64,000 nt of DNA from positions 62,001 through 126,000 of the forward strand of contig JBBDXW010000015.1 in NCBI GenBank assembly GCA_040902105.1, read 5' to 3'. This DNA is from IDS-8 sp040902105 (GTDB lineage Bacteria > Pseudomonadota > Gammaproteobacteria > Steroidobacterales > Woeseiaceae). Made by a program: the position numbers and the translations under genes. Below, piece after piece: positions 8,299 to 16,833 of the stretch (positions are counted from its first letter, which is position 1; every line of letters begins with the position of its first letter). The notes beneath the pieces were generated by a model, which searched no databases, was not told the DNA's origin, and saw only the letters and a list, made by a program, of their open reading frames with translations.

Positions 8299-9310
8299 AC
8301 AGCATCCTCGCCGTTTCTATGGTTCGATCATCACCAATGGCCAGCAAATCCGCGTAGACGACTATTGGTGGGGCGTAGGGTCCGTGAGCAACGACTGTTT
8401 TGATCGGCCAGAAAGCTTTGAGCAGCTCGACCACTCCGTTCGGGTCCTTTCGCAATCCCAACTTTGCCTGCACGCGGCCGGCCGGTTGATTGACGTATAT
8501 TGTGGTTGTCTCGGGTTTGAGATAGCCCGTCATCTTTGCTGCGGCAACCTCGCCTCCCCACCAGGCATCCAGTGGTTCCAGGACTGTATCGGGCCACCTT
8601 CCGGCAAGCTCGGCGGTGTACCTGCCGATAACCAGATTCTCGCGGGTCTTTTCTATGTATGCATCCACCCATTTGTGTACCAGATCGTCAAAATTGCGCA
8701 GTCGCCGTCGATTACCAACCGTCTGTAAGTATCCGAGCTCTGCGAGATCGTTGAAGACATTGGTAATTGTTCCCAAGGCAACGCCGGTTACCTGGGCGAT
8801 GTGGCGGTATTGAGCATTCAGAAGATCTGGATCATTCAGCAGTGCGAGTATCAGCTTGAGGCCTGCGGTACGGAACGCGCGGGCGGGAGCTCTCGCCTGT
8901 CGATCTTCGGTGGGGATCTTGCGCCCCGTAACAAGCACAAATATGTCGTCCGCGTTTATCAGGGCATTGCCGGCGGTATCGAGAAACGGGATATTCCGCT
9001 GCACCAGGACTTCGGCCAATTTGGGATTGACGTATTCCGTGGCAATGATGGTCGGAAGGCCCGTTTTCGGAGTTTGAAGAGCGATTTGGCCCAGGTTCGC
9101 TTTGTCTAAACGGCGTTTGACCTCGACGGCAAAGGGCCCCGCGGCGCGACCATTTGGCATTCTCAGGTGCAGGAGGGCGTCTACAACATTCCTGTCACGC
9201 GCGTGTGGAACGACGAGCTGGCGTTCGAACTGCGCTCTGATAGGCGTAAGCCGTTGAAAGACCGTGAGAATTTTCTCGAGGATCAAGGTTTCGAAGGTCG
9301 GCTGGTTCAT
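8261..9310 (-). CDS. AbiEi-like antitoxin/transcriptional regulator
   Basis: 349 residues from ATG 9310; a GTG at 9322 is possible. The N-terminal half (GPFAVEVKRRL, GLPTIIATEYVNPKLAEVL, IPFLDTAGNALI) resembles the DUF-type domain found in AbiEi-like proteins. A winged helix spans about residues 165-205 (YRHIAQVTGVALGTITNVF). It should neutralise the downstream nucleotidyltransferase and repress the operon. An inverted repeat sits immediately upstream of the start. Confidence 0.75.
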   Translation of the reverse strand: MNQPTFETLILEKILTVFQRLTPIRAQFERQLVVPHARDRNVVDALLHLRMPNGRAAGPFAVEVKRRLDKANLGQIALQTPKTGLPTIIATEYVNPKLAEVLVQRNIPFLDTAGNALINADDIFVLVTGRKIPTEDRQARAPARAFRTAGLKLILALLNDPDLLNAQYRHIAQVTGVALGTITNVFNDLAELGYLQTVGNRRRLRNFDDLVHKWVDAYIEKTRENLVIGRYTAELAGRWPDTVLEPLDAWWGGEVAAAKMTGYLKPETTTIYVNQPAGRVQAKLGLRKDPNGVVELLKAFWPIKTVVAHGPYAPPIVVYADLLAIGDDRTIETARMLYEKYIAIDRRQD

Positions 9311-9327
9311 GTTCAATAACACGTCTT

Positions 9328-9344
9328 GTTCATCTATAATGAAC
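9328..9344. promoter_or_regulatory. Candidate AbiE operator
   Basis: Inverted repeat GTTCAT / ATGAAC with a five-base spacer, about 17 bp upstream of ATG 9310. AbiEi antitoxins are known to autoregulate through inverted repeats at their promoters; the assignment here is inferred from position. Confidence 0.45.
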
Positions 9345-9642
9345 GCATGGATTTACTGAACAATATGCTGCGAACCGAAGGTATGTCAAGGATGCGGCAA
9401 AAATATTCATTAATTACATCAGTAATATAGAAACTGGTTTCCTCGCGTCACGACTCGTCGGTCGCGAAAACTGGCAGATATTTCGTTCACTAATATCATC
9501 TGTTCACACGGCGTGAACAAGGCGGGAAACTGAACGGACCATCCTGATCTCGACTTGACACCCGACTCTTCAGGCCTCGACTCCTCTCCCAGCCCTATCT
9601 CTATGTAGAAATCACACACCTGTGTGACTTCAGCGGACGGCC
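9345..9642. other. Intergenic stretch without gene
   Basis: About 300 bp, visibly more AT-rich than the flanks (for example TATTCATTAATTACATC at about 9402). No start-anchored protein-like frame. It may hold the AbiE promoter at its left edge; otherwise nothing is recognised. Confidence 0.4.
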
Positions 9643-9698
9643 ACGCCTCCGCGGAATCATTTCCTCGAAACGACTTGAGAAAGAGGAGCCAGGTTCCG
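9643..9698. repeat. 56-bp dispersed repeat, copy 2
   Basis: Same orientation and almost the same sequence as 6549-6604 (core CATTTCCTCGAAACGACTTG). It replaces the 3' end of the alkaline phosphatase remnant. Confidence 0.65.
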
Positions 9699-9960
9699 TC
9701 CCGCCGCGCGTTCGGCGACATAGCTCAAGTGTCCGTCGCCGAAGAGCCCCAACACTTCGTCATTCGGCACGAGCAATGGGAGTTCCGCTGCGGTGGTCAC
9801 GTAACGCCGGTCCGCCGCTCCGCCCAGCCACTGCTGCACCAGGTCGTCGTCCGTTTTGCGCCGGGTACCGCCGCGGTCGCTGCCGAAAAATTCCTGCCGC
9901 CCGCCGCCCAGCACGATGTCGAGGCCGTCGCAGCCCTTCACATTTTCAATACATCGAGTC
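9657..9960 (-). pseudogene. Alkaline phosphatase fragment
   Basis: The minus strand reads CIENVKGCDGLDIVLGGGRQ, then KTDDDLVQQWL, RYVTTAAELPLL and VLGLFGDGHLSYVAERA. This is an internal segment of the PhoA-type alkaline phosphatase family (the DVVLGGGR and VLGLF.GHLSYE blocks). The catalytic Ser and metal-ligand regions are absent. On the upstream side the frame hits a stop near 9963; on the downstream side it runs into the 56-bp repeat. Clearly a relic. Confidence 0.65.
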
Positions 9961-10038
9961 GCAATTCATGATGATCCTTGTGGCAGGACCGTATCGCAGC
10001 GGCACCGGTGATGATCCTGTGCTCATGGCAGAGGATCC

Positions 10039-10947
10039 TCAATCCAGCGCTACCAGCCACGCATGAAACGTCTCGATCCAGCGATCGCTCGGCAATCCCT
10101 GCTCGAGCATGCCGAAGCCGTGGCCGCCCCTCGAATAGAGGTGCAGTTCCGCGGAATGGCCGGCCGCCCGCCAGCGCGAAAAGAGTTCCGTGCTGCGTGT
10201 GGCAGGGACGACTGGATCGTCCGCGGCGGCGAGGATGAAAAGCGGCGGGGCATCGTCGGGAATCGTGTCGGGCACTCCTGCACCATATATAAGAGCGGCA
10301 AAGTCGGGACGCTCATCGGCTTCGTAGTGCGTCGCCGTGCCCGTGGCAACGCCGCCGCCGGCGGAGAAGCCGAGTATGCCGATTCGATGGGGATCCAGGT
10401 TCCATTCGGCAGCCCGCGAGCGGAGCAGCTTGACCGCGGCCCTGCCGTCGGCGATCGCTATCGGTGCTTGCGCCTCGATGATCGGCCCGAGCAGTCCGGG
10501 CTCGCGCATCTGCCTGTCGCGCATGGCCTTGAATCCCGCATCCGTCGGCGGCATCGGCGCCGTGCGGTACTTCAGTACGAACGCCGCAACGCCGCGTCCG
10601 GCAAGCCAGCGGGCGACGTCCGTGCCTTCGTGCGCGATGGCGAGCATGATGTAGGCGCCGCCGGGCGCGACGATGACCGCCGTGCCGGTGGCCTCGGCCG
10701 GGTCGGGCAGGAACGCGGTGAGGGTGGGGATGGTGACGTTACGCACCAGCGGCACCGGGGGATCCCCGTAAACCGTCTGTGCCTCCGTGGCCGTCGCGGC
10801 CTCCACGGACTCGCCCTCGATTGCGATGACAAAAGGTTCACGCGGCGCCGCGAAGGTCGACGCGCTCGCAAGGAACAGCAGGATCGGAACGATCTTGAGA
10901 ATTCGCGGCAATGAAATTTCTCTGGACTGTCGGCTGCGCCAGAGCAT
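10039..10947 (-). CDS. Exported alpha/beta hydrolase (esterase/acetyl-xylan-esterase-like)
   Basis: About 302 residues from ATG 10947; GTG codons upstream at 10956 are alternatives that overlap the SDR stop. Signal peptide at the N-terminus ending S-T-F-A-A. Alpha/beta-hydrolase triad: nucleophile G-F-S-A-G-G (about residue 195), acid in AADDPVVP (about 245) and His in GGHGFGM (about 275). An oxyanion HGG-like APGGAY precedes them. The family deacetylates sugars or esters. It follows the SDR gene with no gap, so co-transcription is likely. Confidence 0.86.
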   Translation of the reverse strand: MLWRSRQSREISLPRILKIVPILLFLASASTFAAPREPFVIAIEGESVEAATATEAQTVYGDPPVPLVRNVTIPTLTAFLPDPAEATGTAVIVAPGGAYIMLAIAHEGTDVARWLAGRGVAAFVLKYRTAPMPPTDAGFKAMRDRQMREPGLLGPIIEAQAPIAIADGRAAVKLLRSRAAEWNLDPHRIGILGFSAGGGVATGTATHYEADERPDFAALIYGAGVPDTIPDDAPPLFILAAADDPVVPATRSTELFSRWRAAGHSAELHLYSRGGHGFGMLEQGLPSDRWIETFHAWLVALD

Positions 10948-10949
10948 TA

Positions 10950-11651
10950 TCACCACTTCTCCCCGAACGGCCTGACCTCAATCTCGAAGGTCCAGGCGGA
11001 GCGCGGCTGCCGTGCCAGCCAGACGGCGCTTGCCGCCATGTCGGCGGGCTTAAGGAAGAAGTCGTCCGGTTTGTCGGGCATGTTCCGGCGGGTCCCCGGC
11101 AGGTCGACGACCGCGTCGATCATGATCAACGCGACGTGGATGCCCTGTGGCCACAGTGTGCGCGCCATCGACTCGGCGAGGCTGCGCTGCGCCGCCTTGG
11201 CCGGAGCGAACGCCGCGGTCTTCGGTCCGCCGCGCTTCGAGGCGGTCGCTCCAATGAAGATGATGCTGCCGCGGCCGGCGGCCTTCATGTTCGGGATGAC
11301 CTCGCGGCTCACGGCGAGCGCGCCGTAGGCATTCACCCGCCAGCTGGACTCGAAGCCTTCGAGATCGATGCTCTCGACATCGCCCCAGACGCCGGAACCG
11401 GCGTTGTACACCACGGTTTCGGGATCGCCCATTTCGTTGCGGATGCTGTCGAAGGTTTCCGCCACCGAAGCGGCATCGGAGACGTCGCAGGCGTAGGCGC
11501 GGCTGTCGGGGAGTTCCTTTGCGAGCTCCTTTGAGAAGTCGGTTCCTCGCGCGAGGAGCGCCACGGCCATGCCCTCGTTTGAAAATGCGCGCGCGAGGGC
11601 TGCGCCGTTGCCTTCTCCGATGCCGGCGATGACGCAAATAGGTTTGCTCAT
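10950..11651 (-). CDS. Short-chain dehydrogenase/reductase (SDR)
   Basis: 233 residues from ATG 11651. Rossmann cofactor motif GIGEGNGAALARAF near the N-terminus, an N-A-G motif (VVYNAGSG, about residue 85) and a catalytic-region segment IFIGATASKRGG...FAPAKAAQ. The usual Y-x-x-x-K appears as F-A-P-A-K, so the catalytic Tyr is replaced by Phe. Reductase activity may be impaired or the role non-canonical. Its stop overlaps the start region of the esterase gene, suggesting an operon. Confidence 0.82.
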   Translation of the reverse strand: MSKPICVIAGIGEGNGAALARAFSNEGMAVALLARGTDFSKELAKELPDSRAYACDVSDAASVAETFDSIRNEMGDPETVVYNAGSGVWGDVESIDLEGFESSWRVNAYGALAVSREVIPNMKAAGRGSIIFIGATASKRGGPKTAAFAPAKAAQRSLAESMARTLWPQGIHVALIMIDAVVDLPGTRRNMPDKPDDFFLKPADMAASAVWLARQPRSAWTFEIEVRPFGEKW

Positions 11652-11719
11652 GGAAGTACCCCTCTGTGTTTGGTTCGAACCACGGCTTCTCGCGCTTGCC
11701 GCTCCACTCCAGCCACGGC

Positions 11720-12015
11720 TCATGTCGTCTGAAGGCTTTTAGCCAGTAGCTTTGCTTCCTGCAGATAGCGCGCGTTGCCGCGCAATCGCAAGGAGCTCCG
11801 GCAGCTTATCCGCTTTCAATGCCTCCGCGGCTGAGCGTAGATCGGGGGCAGGTGAGGTTGCATTCATATCGGGGCTTCGGCGCATCTCGAACAACTCCTT
11901 GCGCCTCCAACCCCGCGGGCGGAATGTTCTTTCGTTTGGCGGCGTATTTGATAGATGCGACTGATTCCCCGACTTTTCCATTCGCGGATCGACTGGCCTT
12001 TTTCCTGCGTGGCAT
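11720..12015 (-). pseudogene. Decayed site-specific DNA methyltransferase (N-terminal fragment)
   Basis: Starts with ATG 12015, seven bases after the Z1 gene stop, and reads SVASIKYAAKRKNIPPAGLE, then RDAPKPRYECNLT. A frameshift leads to KADKLPELLAIARQRALSA and a second one to EAKLLAKSL. These blocks match the N-terminus of adenine-specific methyltransferases of the type III Mod/BREX-like class (KRKNIPPAGLEAQG...LPELLEAARQR). No catalytic DPPY region remains. The tight spacing to Z1 suggests it was once co-transcribed with it. Confidence 0.68.
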
Positions 12016-12022
12016 AGGCGGT

Positions 12023-14218
12023 TTACCCAATTGTTTCCGCGGTGTATATGGCAGTGGGAGTTCGGGCTTGAGCACGTATCACGGGCCAATAGAACGGTGT
12101 TCCCCGCCAGCCTTTGTCCTCGCTACCATTTTGGCGCAATAAGAAAAGTACAGGATGTTCAGTCGCATAGGTTCTTGCGAGCTGGCCCTCGGTCTTTTCG
12201 GAGTCTGGAGTTTCAATGTAGGTAGCGTGTGAACTTTGGCTAGCGAAGCGACCCGAGTTGCGGTCCTTTGCTGCCCACATGAGTACCTTCCCGCGCTCTG
12301 CCGGAATAGCGTGCTGATTGCTTAAATGCGCGAGCGCAGCCCTTGCTCCGTCCCAATCGAAAGGAGGCGCGTCGTCTTCCGGGAAGTCCAAGGTCGGCTC
12401 GATGAGGCTCAGGAACTCCATGGCTGTGTGAAGTGCCACGAGCTTCGGGTTCTCCGCCTGAAACCCGCAAAGGCTACTTACCTTAAAGTCAATAGATTCA
12501 ATGATTTTTCCTATACCGTTGGAACCTGTCCTGTAGCCCGTCTGGAACCCGATCGGAAGGATTCGCTTGTGAGGGCGCAACGTCTGGGTTGTGGCTACGA
12601 GTATCTTGTTTGGGCTACAGGGAACGATTGAGCCATCAGCTGCCTTGCGGATGAACTGAACCGCCCGATCACCTCCGGCCTCAATTGCTGCCCGAAGTGA
12701 TGCGTCAAAGTCCTCCATCTGAGTCATCGCATAGCGAATGGCCTTTGATGTGTAAAATCGGGTAACAGCTAACTCATTTCGTCGATAACCGTACATTCGC
12801 GAATGCTGAAGCACTGTATCCTGCTGATACTTATTTGGACGCCTCCCATAATAGAAACCTATTAGGTTTGCGAGGGTGACACCACGATCAAGGACTTGGC
12901 CTCCGAGGAAAATATTGAGCGGGCTTCGGAGCTTCAATTGGCCGGTCCCATCGAGCATCGCTGCAACGTCGTCGTCAGAATTAACCTTTGTAATGGTGAT
13001 GTGCTCGCCAGCGAGGCCTTCGGTAACAGCTGTCAGTACCTCGCTCAGCGTCGGGACTGGTTGGCCTGCGAGTAACAGTGAACGGCAAAAATCGATATGA
13101 GATGCGGTTACAAGCTCAACAAACAATGAGCTATTCGCTTCTGCCTCCGCCTTTAGTTTGGCTATTATTGTCGAAGTAAGCTTCTCTTGCCATTTATGAG
13201 CCTCCTTCCCCGCTTCTGAATGAAGCAAGAACGAATAGCGCAACTTTTTGGGTTTCCCGCCGGCCGCCGTTGTATTGATTCTCTGAATACAGCCGCCCAC
13301 AATAAAGTTCACCATCGCAGTGCGGTAACCCTTGATCTGAGCCGCGGTTAAGGCGTCGTCTAACTTGAACGACCTGGCGTCCGGCTTTTTCAGCCGATCA
13401 AATTCCCGATGATCAACCGTGTGGTGGATCAGGCTTTCGAGTGTGTCTGTTTCACTACGCGCCGACTCGCCAAAGTAAGTCTCACCGCCAACATAATCAG
13501 CTGGTACTGGCACCAGCTTAGTAAAGGCCGGGCGGGTTGGCCTGAACGAAATGACGTTAGCTACTTCTACCTCCGTAGGCTGCAAGTAAAGCGAATAGGG
13601 AGTTGCGGTGACCTGCAAGAAAGATGTGTTCGCAATTTCAGAGCGTAGTCCATTTATTTGGGTAGAAATTTTTCTAGCTTCTATTAAACCGGCTTTTTTC
13701 GAGTAGCCTATTGAGGCATTGTCCGCCTCGTCGTCAACGATGATCGTCCGTTTGCTCGACATTGCTGGATTAGTCTTAAACAAACCAATTAGGCGACGGA
13801 GATTATCGCTCTGCTTCTTAGCCACGAAGATTAGCTTCGAGTCCAGCTCAAATGCGCCGAACGAACTCGGTGCGTGCATAATGTCGTAAATTTCAAGCTC
13901 GCCATCATCAATGAACATCATAAATTCACTATTTAGTCGCTTGGCGGTCTGTTCGATCAGCGCTCGTGAATTTTTGCTTAGCACGATGGCAATATCAAAT
14001 CCATTGTCAAATGCCAGAGCAAGAATGCTAATAAACGTCCGTGTTTTACCGCTTTGCACTTTGCCCAAAAGCATTGCCGGGTTGTCAGACGTTGTTGCCG
14101 TCTGTAACAGATCGGATACAGTGTCCTCGGCGCATGAAAAAGTGGCGGCACCAAAAGACAAATTGGCAGCCTTGTACGCTGCGTAAAACTGACCGGAGAG
14201 GTTTACAGCGTTTGGCAT
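12023..14218 (-). CDS. Z1-domain ATPase/helicase-like protein (defence-associated)
   Basis: 731 residues from ATG 14218; the frame is open to 14317. Walker A is GKVQSGKT and the Walker B-like motif IIVDDEADNASIG, followed by FLQVTATPYSLYLQP, a motif III-like T-A-T-P. Further blocks are GGQVLDRGVTLANLIGFYYG and QHSRMYGYRR, a helicase C-terminal arginine-finger-like region. This is the Z1 domain architecture known beside MORC-type GHKL ATPases in restriction-like loci. The C-terminus is complete (WRGTPFYWPV). Visibly lower GC than the surroundings suggests acquisition. Confidence 0.85.
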   Translation of the reverse strand: MPNAVNLSGQFYAAYKAANLSFGAATFSCAEDTVSDLLQTATTSDNPAMLLGKVQSGKTRTFISILALAFDNGFDIAIVLSKNSRALIEQTAKRLNSEFMMFIDDGELEIYDIMHAPSSFGAFELDSKLIFVAKKQSDNLRRLIGLFKTNPAMSSKRTIIVDDEADNASIGYSKKAGLIEARKISTQINGLRSEIANTSFLQVTATPYSLYLQPTEVEVANVISFRPTRPAFTKLVPVPADYVGGETYFGESARSETDTLESLIHHTVDHREFDRLKKPDARSFKLDDALTAAQIKGYRTAMVNFIVGGCIQRINTTAAGGKPKKLRYSFLLHSEAGKEAHKWQEKLTSTIIAKLKAEAEANSSLFVELVTASHIDFCRSLLLAGQPVPTLSEVLTAVTEGLAGEHITITKVNSDDDVAAMLDGTGQLKLRSPLNIFLGGQVLDRGVTLANLIGFYYGRRPNKYQQDTVLQHSRMYGYRRNELAVTRFYTSKAIRYAMTQMEDFDASLRAAIEAGGDRAVQFIRKAADGSIVPCSPNKILVATTQTLRPHKRILPIGFQTGYRTGSNGIGKIIESIDFKVSSLCGFQAENPKLVALHTAMEFLSLIEPTLDFPEDDAPPFDWDGARAALAHLSNQHAIPAERGKVLMWAAKDRNSGRFASQSSHATYIETPDSEKTEGQLARTYATEHPVLFLLRQNGSEDKGWRGTPFYWPVIRAQARTPTAIYTAETIG

Positions 14219-14476
14219 GTGCGATAGTTCTCTGCGTTGTTCGAAAGACGTCCAGCTGGTATACAGAAACCATTCTGTTGAAAATTGGTATCCACGAGGA
14301 TGCAGGGTACCGTCCAATCTACTTGAGTTGTTGAACTCACCCGCAGGCGTAGAGCTTGTCCTGGTGGCGAAAGTTTGCTGATTGCTCGGGATACATAGAG
14401 GTCATCAAAGACTTCAAATCGCTGTATAGCGGGTTCGAGGGTGACGTGGTCGGCCGCTGTAGAAAGTAGTCTGAAT
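14219..14476. other. Gap between Z1 and GHKL genes
   Basis: 258 bp on the defence locus. It probably contains eroded 3' sequence of the GHKL gene, but no convincing frame is left. Confidence 0.35.
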
Positions 14477-15505
14477 TCATTTCAGAAGCAGTCCAGATGC
14501 ACCGGGGGCGCACGGGGTGATGATCGTGTGGTGGCAAATGACGCCCGCGACAGGTGAGGGTGCTGCAAACTGGCCTGATATGGGACCGATACCATCTAGG
14601 TCGTCTTTATGAGCGACGACCCGTTTACGACTGCCGGGCGTACTGGGAAGAAGCAAATCTGCATCCTTCTCCTGAAGTATCCTTCCGGCTATCCCAGATC
14701 TGCTGGGTGGTCGAAATTCGTATTGCCAGCTAAATCGGCCGTCGACCAAGCTAAACGCAAAGTGCCAAGGAGCCGATTGGATCAGTTCGTCAGCGTCGGG
14801 AATGTCTGCAAGCCAGTCTTCGCGACTAGGCGCTTCGAGCATTACTTGGAATTCAAGCGGGTGACTCTTTTCGGGCCGGTCAAACGGCGAGTTCAGCGCT
14901 GTCAACAACCGATCGACTCGACGGACGTCCCCCCGTGTCCATTTCGTCTGTCGCAAACGGCTAATAGAAATTTGAGTTCCATGATTTCTGCCCCCAAAAA
15001 GGATGGGCTCCTTACTCTCTAATACTGGAACAGAGATTTGATCAAGAAAGTCTTTCTTGAGTATTTCCTTCCAGTCAATCGATACCGTGTACTCAGATCC
15101 ATCCTTTCGACGTGTTACGAGGTCGATGTGTTCGCCAAGCTTGTGTACAGCAAAGCGACCTACACCTTTTTCACCCAAAGGTAAGCGATTGAATAGGGGA
15201 GTGCGCTGGCCGGCAGATCTTTGTCGATATCTCAAGTCATGCCCGGGTTGCAACCAGACGTTTAGGATGGTTTCAAGGTCCATTCCTTCGCCGTCGTCTA
15301 GTACGATGATGCGCCTCTCGTCAGTGTCGAGATCAAGCAACTTCACATGCACCAGCGACGCGTCCGCGTCATAGGAATTTTTGACCAGCTCAAATATTGC
15401 AAGTTGATCACTACCAATGAGCTGGTTGCCCAACAGCTCAAGAATGCGTGATCTAGCGCGAAAACTTGCGCTGCCGGCGATGGGGTCATTATTCGTTTTG
15501 GCCAT
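14477..15505 (-). CDS. Truncated MORC/MutL-like GHKL ATPase
   Basis: 342 residues. The GHKL nucleotide-binding fold is clear: AIFELVKNSYDADA (motif N with the Mg-binding Asn), VLDDGEGMDLETIL (D-x-G-x-G), GEKGVGRFAVHKLG (G2 box) and NHGTQISISRL. Such ATPases partner Z1 proteins in restriction-like systems, where they are longer. Here the conserved sequence ends at GIGPISGQF and the last 30 residues are unlike the family, so the C-terminal half appears lost. ATP binding may persist, but function is doubtful. Confidence 0.78.
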   Translation of the reverse strand: MAKTNNDPIAGSASFRARSRILELLGNQLIGSDQLAIFELVKNSYDADASLVHVKLLDLDTDERRIIVLDDGEGMDLETILNVWLQPGHDLRYRQRSAGQRTPLFNRLPLGEKGVGRFAVHKLGEHIDLVTRRKDGSEYTVSIDWKEILKKDFLDQISVPVLESKEPILFGGRNHGTQISISRLRQTKWTRGDVRRVDRLLTALNSPFDRPEKSHPLEFQVMLEAPSREDWLADIPDADELIQSAPWHFAFSLVDGRFSWQYEFRPPSRSGIAGRILQEKDADLLLPSTPGSRKRVVAHKDDLDGIGPISGQFAAPSPVAGVICHHTIITPCAPGASGLLLK

Positions 15506-15794
15506 TTTTGGTTCCGAGCTCGATTTTTTCTATGGCCGACATAAGATGTGGCCCCATTTGCTTGGGGAGTCAAACCCGATTCTATAAGTGGATCCAGGCC
15601 TGTCGTTCAAGCAGCGAGGGTTAGCGGGTTCGCGCTGCCGCATCAGGGTTCCCAAGAGGACCGAAGCGCATATGGTGCCAGAAACATCGCGGCACAGAGC
15701 ACGTTTGGAGCACTGCTCCTGCGCTCAGTCCGCAGGGTGGAATCCACTATGGGATCTGCACGGACGGACACGGCGCCGGAACTACGCTTCCCGT
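15506..15794. other. Gap without recognisable gene
   Basis: 289 bp between the GHKL gene and the XRE regulator. Presumably holds the promoter of the minus-strand defence operon; no further motif found. Confidence 0.35.
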
Positions 15795-16043
15795 TCAACC
15801 TTCTTGAGGAGCACCGCGTAGCCGCAGCCCGGCGCCACCGCCATTTTCATCGATGAATTCGATGCCTGCGTCTTCAAGGGTAACTTTGATTGTAGCTAGC
15901 GTCGCTGCGCGCGGCGTTCGGGCGCCGCGTTCAAAATCAGCAATTGTCTTCTTGGCAACGCCCGACGCCGCTTCAAGTTCATCCTGCCGCCACGAGAGCA
16001 ATGAGCGTGCCGCACGGCATTGGGCGGGGGAAATATCTGCCAT
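15795..16043 (-). CDS. XRE-family transcriptional regulator
   Basis: 82 residues consisting almost only of a helix-turn-helix of the Cro/CI type (CRAARSLLSWRQDELEAASG, then VAKKTIADFERG). The C-terminal extension (IEFIDENGGGAGLRL) is common in small XRE proteins of TA and restriction loci. It is transcribed in the same direction as the GHKL-Z1 genes and sits just upstream, so it is the probable regulator of that locus. Palindromic TGTAAC-type sites lie upstream of its start. Confidence 0.85.
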   Translation of the reverse strand: MADISPAQCRAARSLLSWRQDELEAASGVAKKTIADFERGARTPRAATLATIKVTLEDAGIEFIDENGGGAGLRLRGAPQEG

Positions 16044-16050
16044 CGGCAGA

Positions 16051-16107
16051 AGTTACATTTCTAGTGTTGTCAGCACAAGCTTAGCATGTTACATTAAAAA
16101 TGTAACT
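16051..16107. promoter_or_regulatory. Operator region of the XRE gene
   Basis: A perfect inverted repeat GTTACATT-AAA-AATGTAAC at 16088-16106 and a further AGTTACATTT half-site at 16051-16060, the latter 8 bp from the XRE start. The repeated TTACATT unit and its location strongly suggest autoregulation by the XRE protein. Confidence 0.7.
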
Positions 16108-16116
16108 CAAGCGGCC

Positions 16117-16802
16117 CGACAGGGTGCAACGAACACCCCGCCGAGCCTGACCAAACCAACCTGCTTAGGAGGTGGGCATGGCTAAGCCACCATCTATCAC
16201 AAACCGCACACGATTGTTAACCGGACCCAGCGCCCCGGCACTGGCCTCCGTCTGGCCCGGCATCGCGCCGGAGCCCGGGAGGCCGTCATGAACGAGGACG
16301 ACGAAGAAAACGGCACGGAGACGGACGACGCGGCCGAAGACTTCTCGGACGATCTCGAAGTACAAATCCACGAGGCCATCCTCGCACGCGAAAAAACCGG
16401 CGATTCCTTTCCCGACAGAAACGCCGTGGAGGCGATGGAAGAGCCGCTCCACCGGCTGACGGGCGCGGCGGTGCTGTTCAGCGACATCACCACGGAAAGC
16501 ACTCCCGGTAAGGAACTGCGCATGCGGGGGCTCTCCTTCCTGGCCGAGGCGATGTTCCGCGAGGCCCTGAGGCTCTTCCGCCTCTATCACGGCCATCCGC
16601 CCAGGCATCTCTGGTAGGCGTCGGGGCCGTATCCGTGTCGCTGCAGGTACGGCCTCATTCACGGGACCGGGACGCGCCGTCCGTATCCGCTTATTTCGCG
16701 GACATTCCGATGCGGAATCGCGTAGACAAAAAAATCATGCTAATGAATCTGCGATATCAGCGGGTAGGGCGCGTAAATGCTGGATCAGCGCACAAAAGAC
16801 CG
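16117..16802. repeat. TA-associated repeated segment, copy A (longest)
   Basis: Shares CGACAGGGTGCA at its left end and long nearly identical stretches with 20597-21084, and its ATG-proximal part with 19757-19870. It includes the 109-codon gene at 16288 and about 185 bp of conserved non-coding DNA after it. That DNA has a hairpin CCGTATCC..GGTACGG and the string GACAAAAAAATCATGCT. The conserved block ends some 30 bp before the operator of the following TA module. Confidence 0.75.
16288..16617 (+). CDS. Uncharacterised acidic protein of the repeated segment
   Basis: 109 residues, acidic N-terminus (MNEDDEENGTETDDAAED) followed by a mostly helical part (LEVQIHEAILAREK, AMEEPLHRLTGAAVLF, LRMRGLSFLAEAMFREALRLF). 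Family not recognised. The central 100 bp of DNA is essentially identical in the copy at 20610, where the start and the last codons are lost. The N-terminal 25 codons recur at 19796. Conservation with mostly conservative substitutions suggests a real protein. It lies directly upstream of a RelE-type toxin gene on the same strand. Confidence 0.55.
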   Translation: MNEDDEENGTETDDAAEDFSDDLEVQIHEAILAREKTGDSFPDRNAVEAMEEPLHRLTGAAVLFSDITTESTPGKELRMRGLSFLAEAMFREALRLFRLYHGHPPRHLW

Positions 16803-16833
16803 ATCGATGCCGCGGGTTTTGCTGTTCCTGCCC

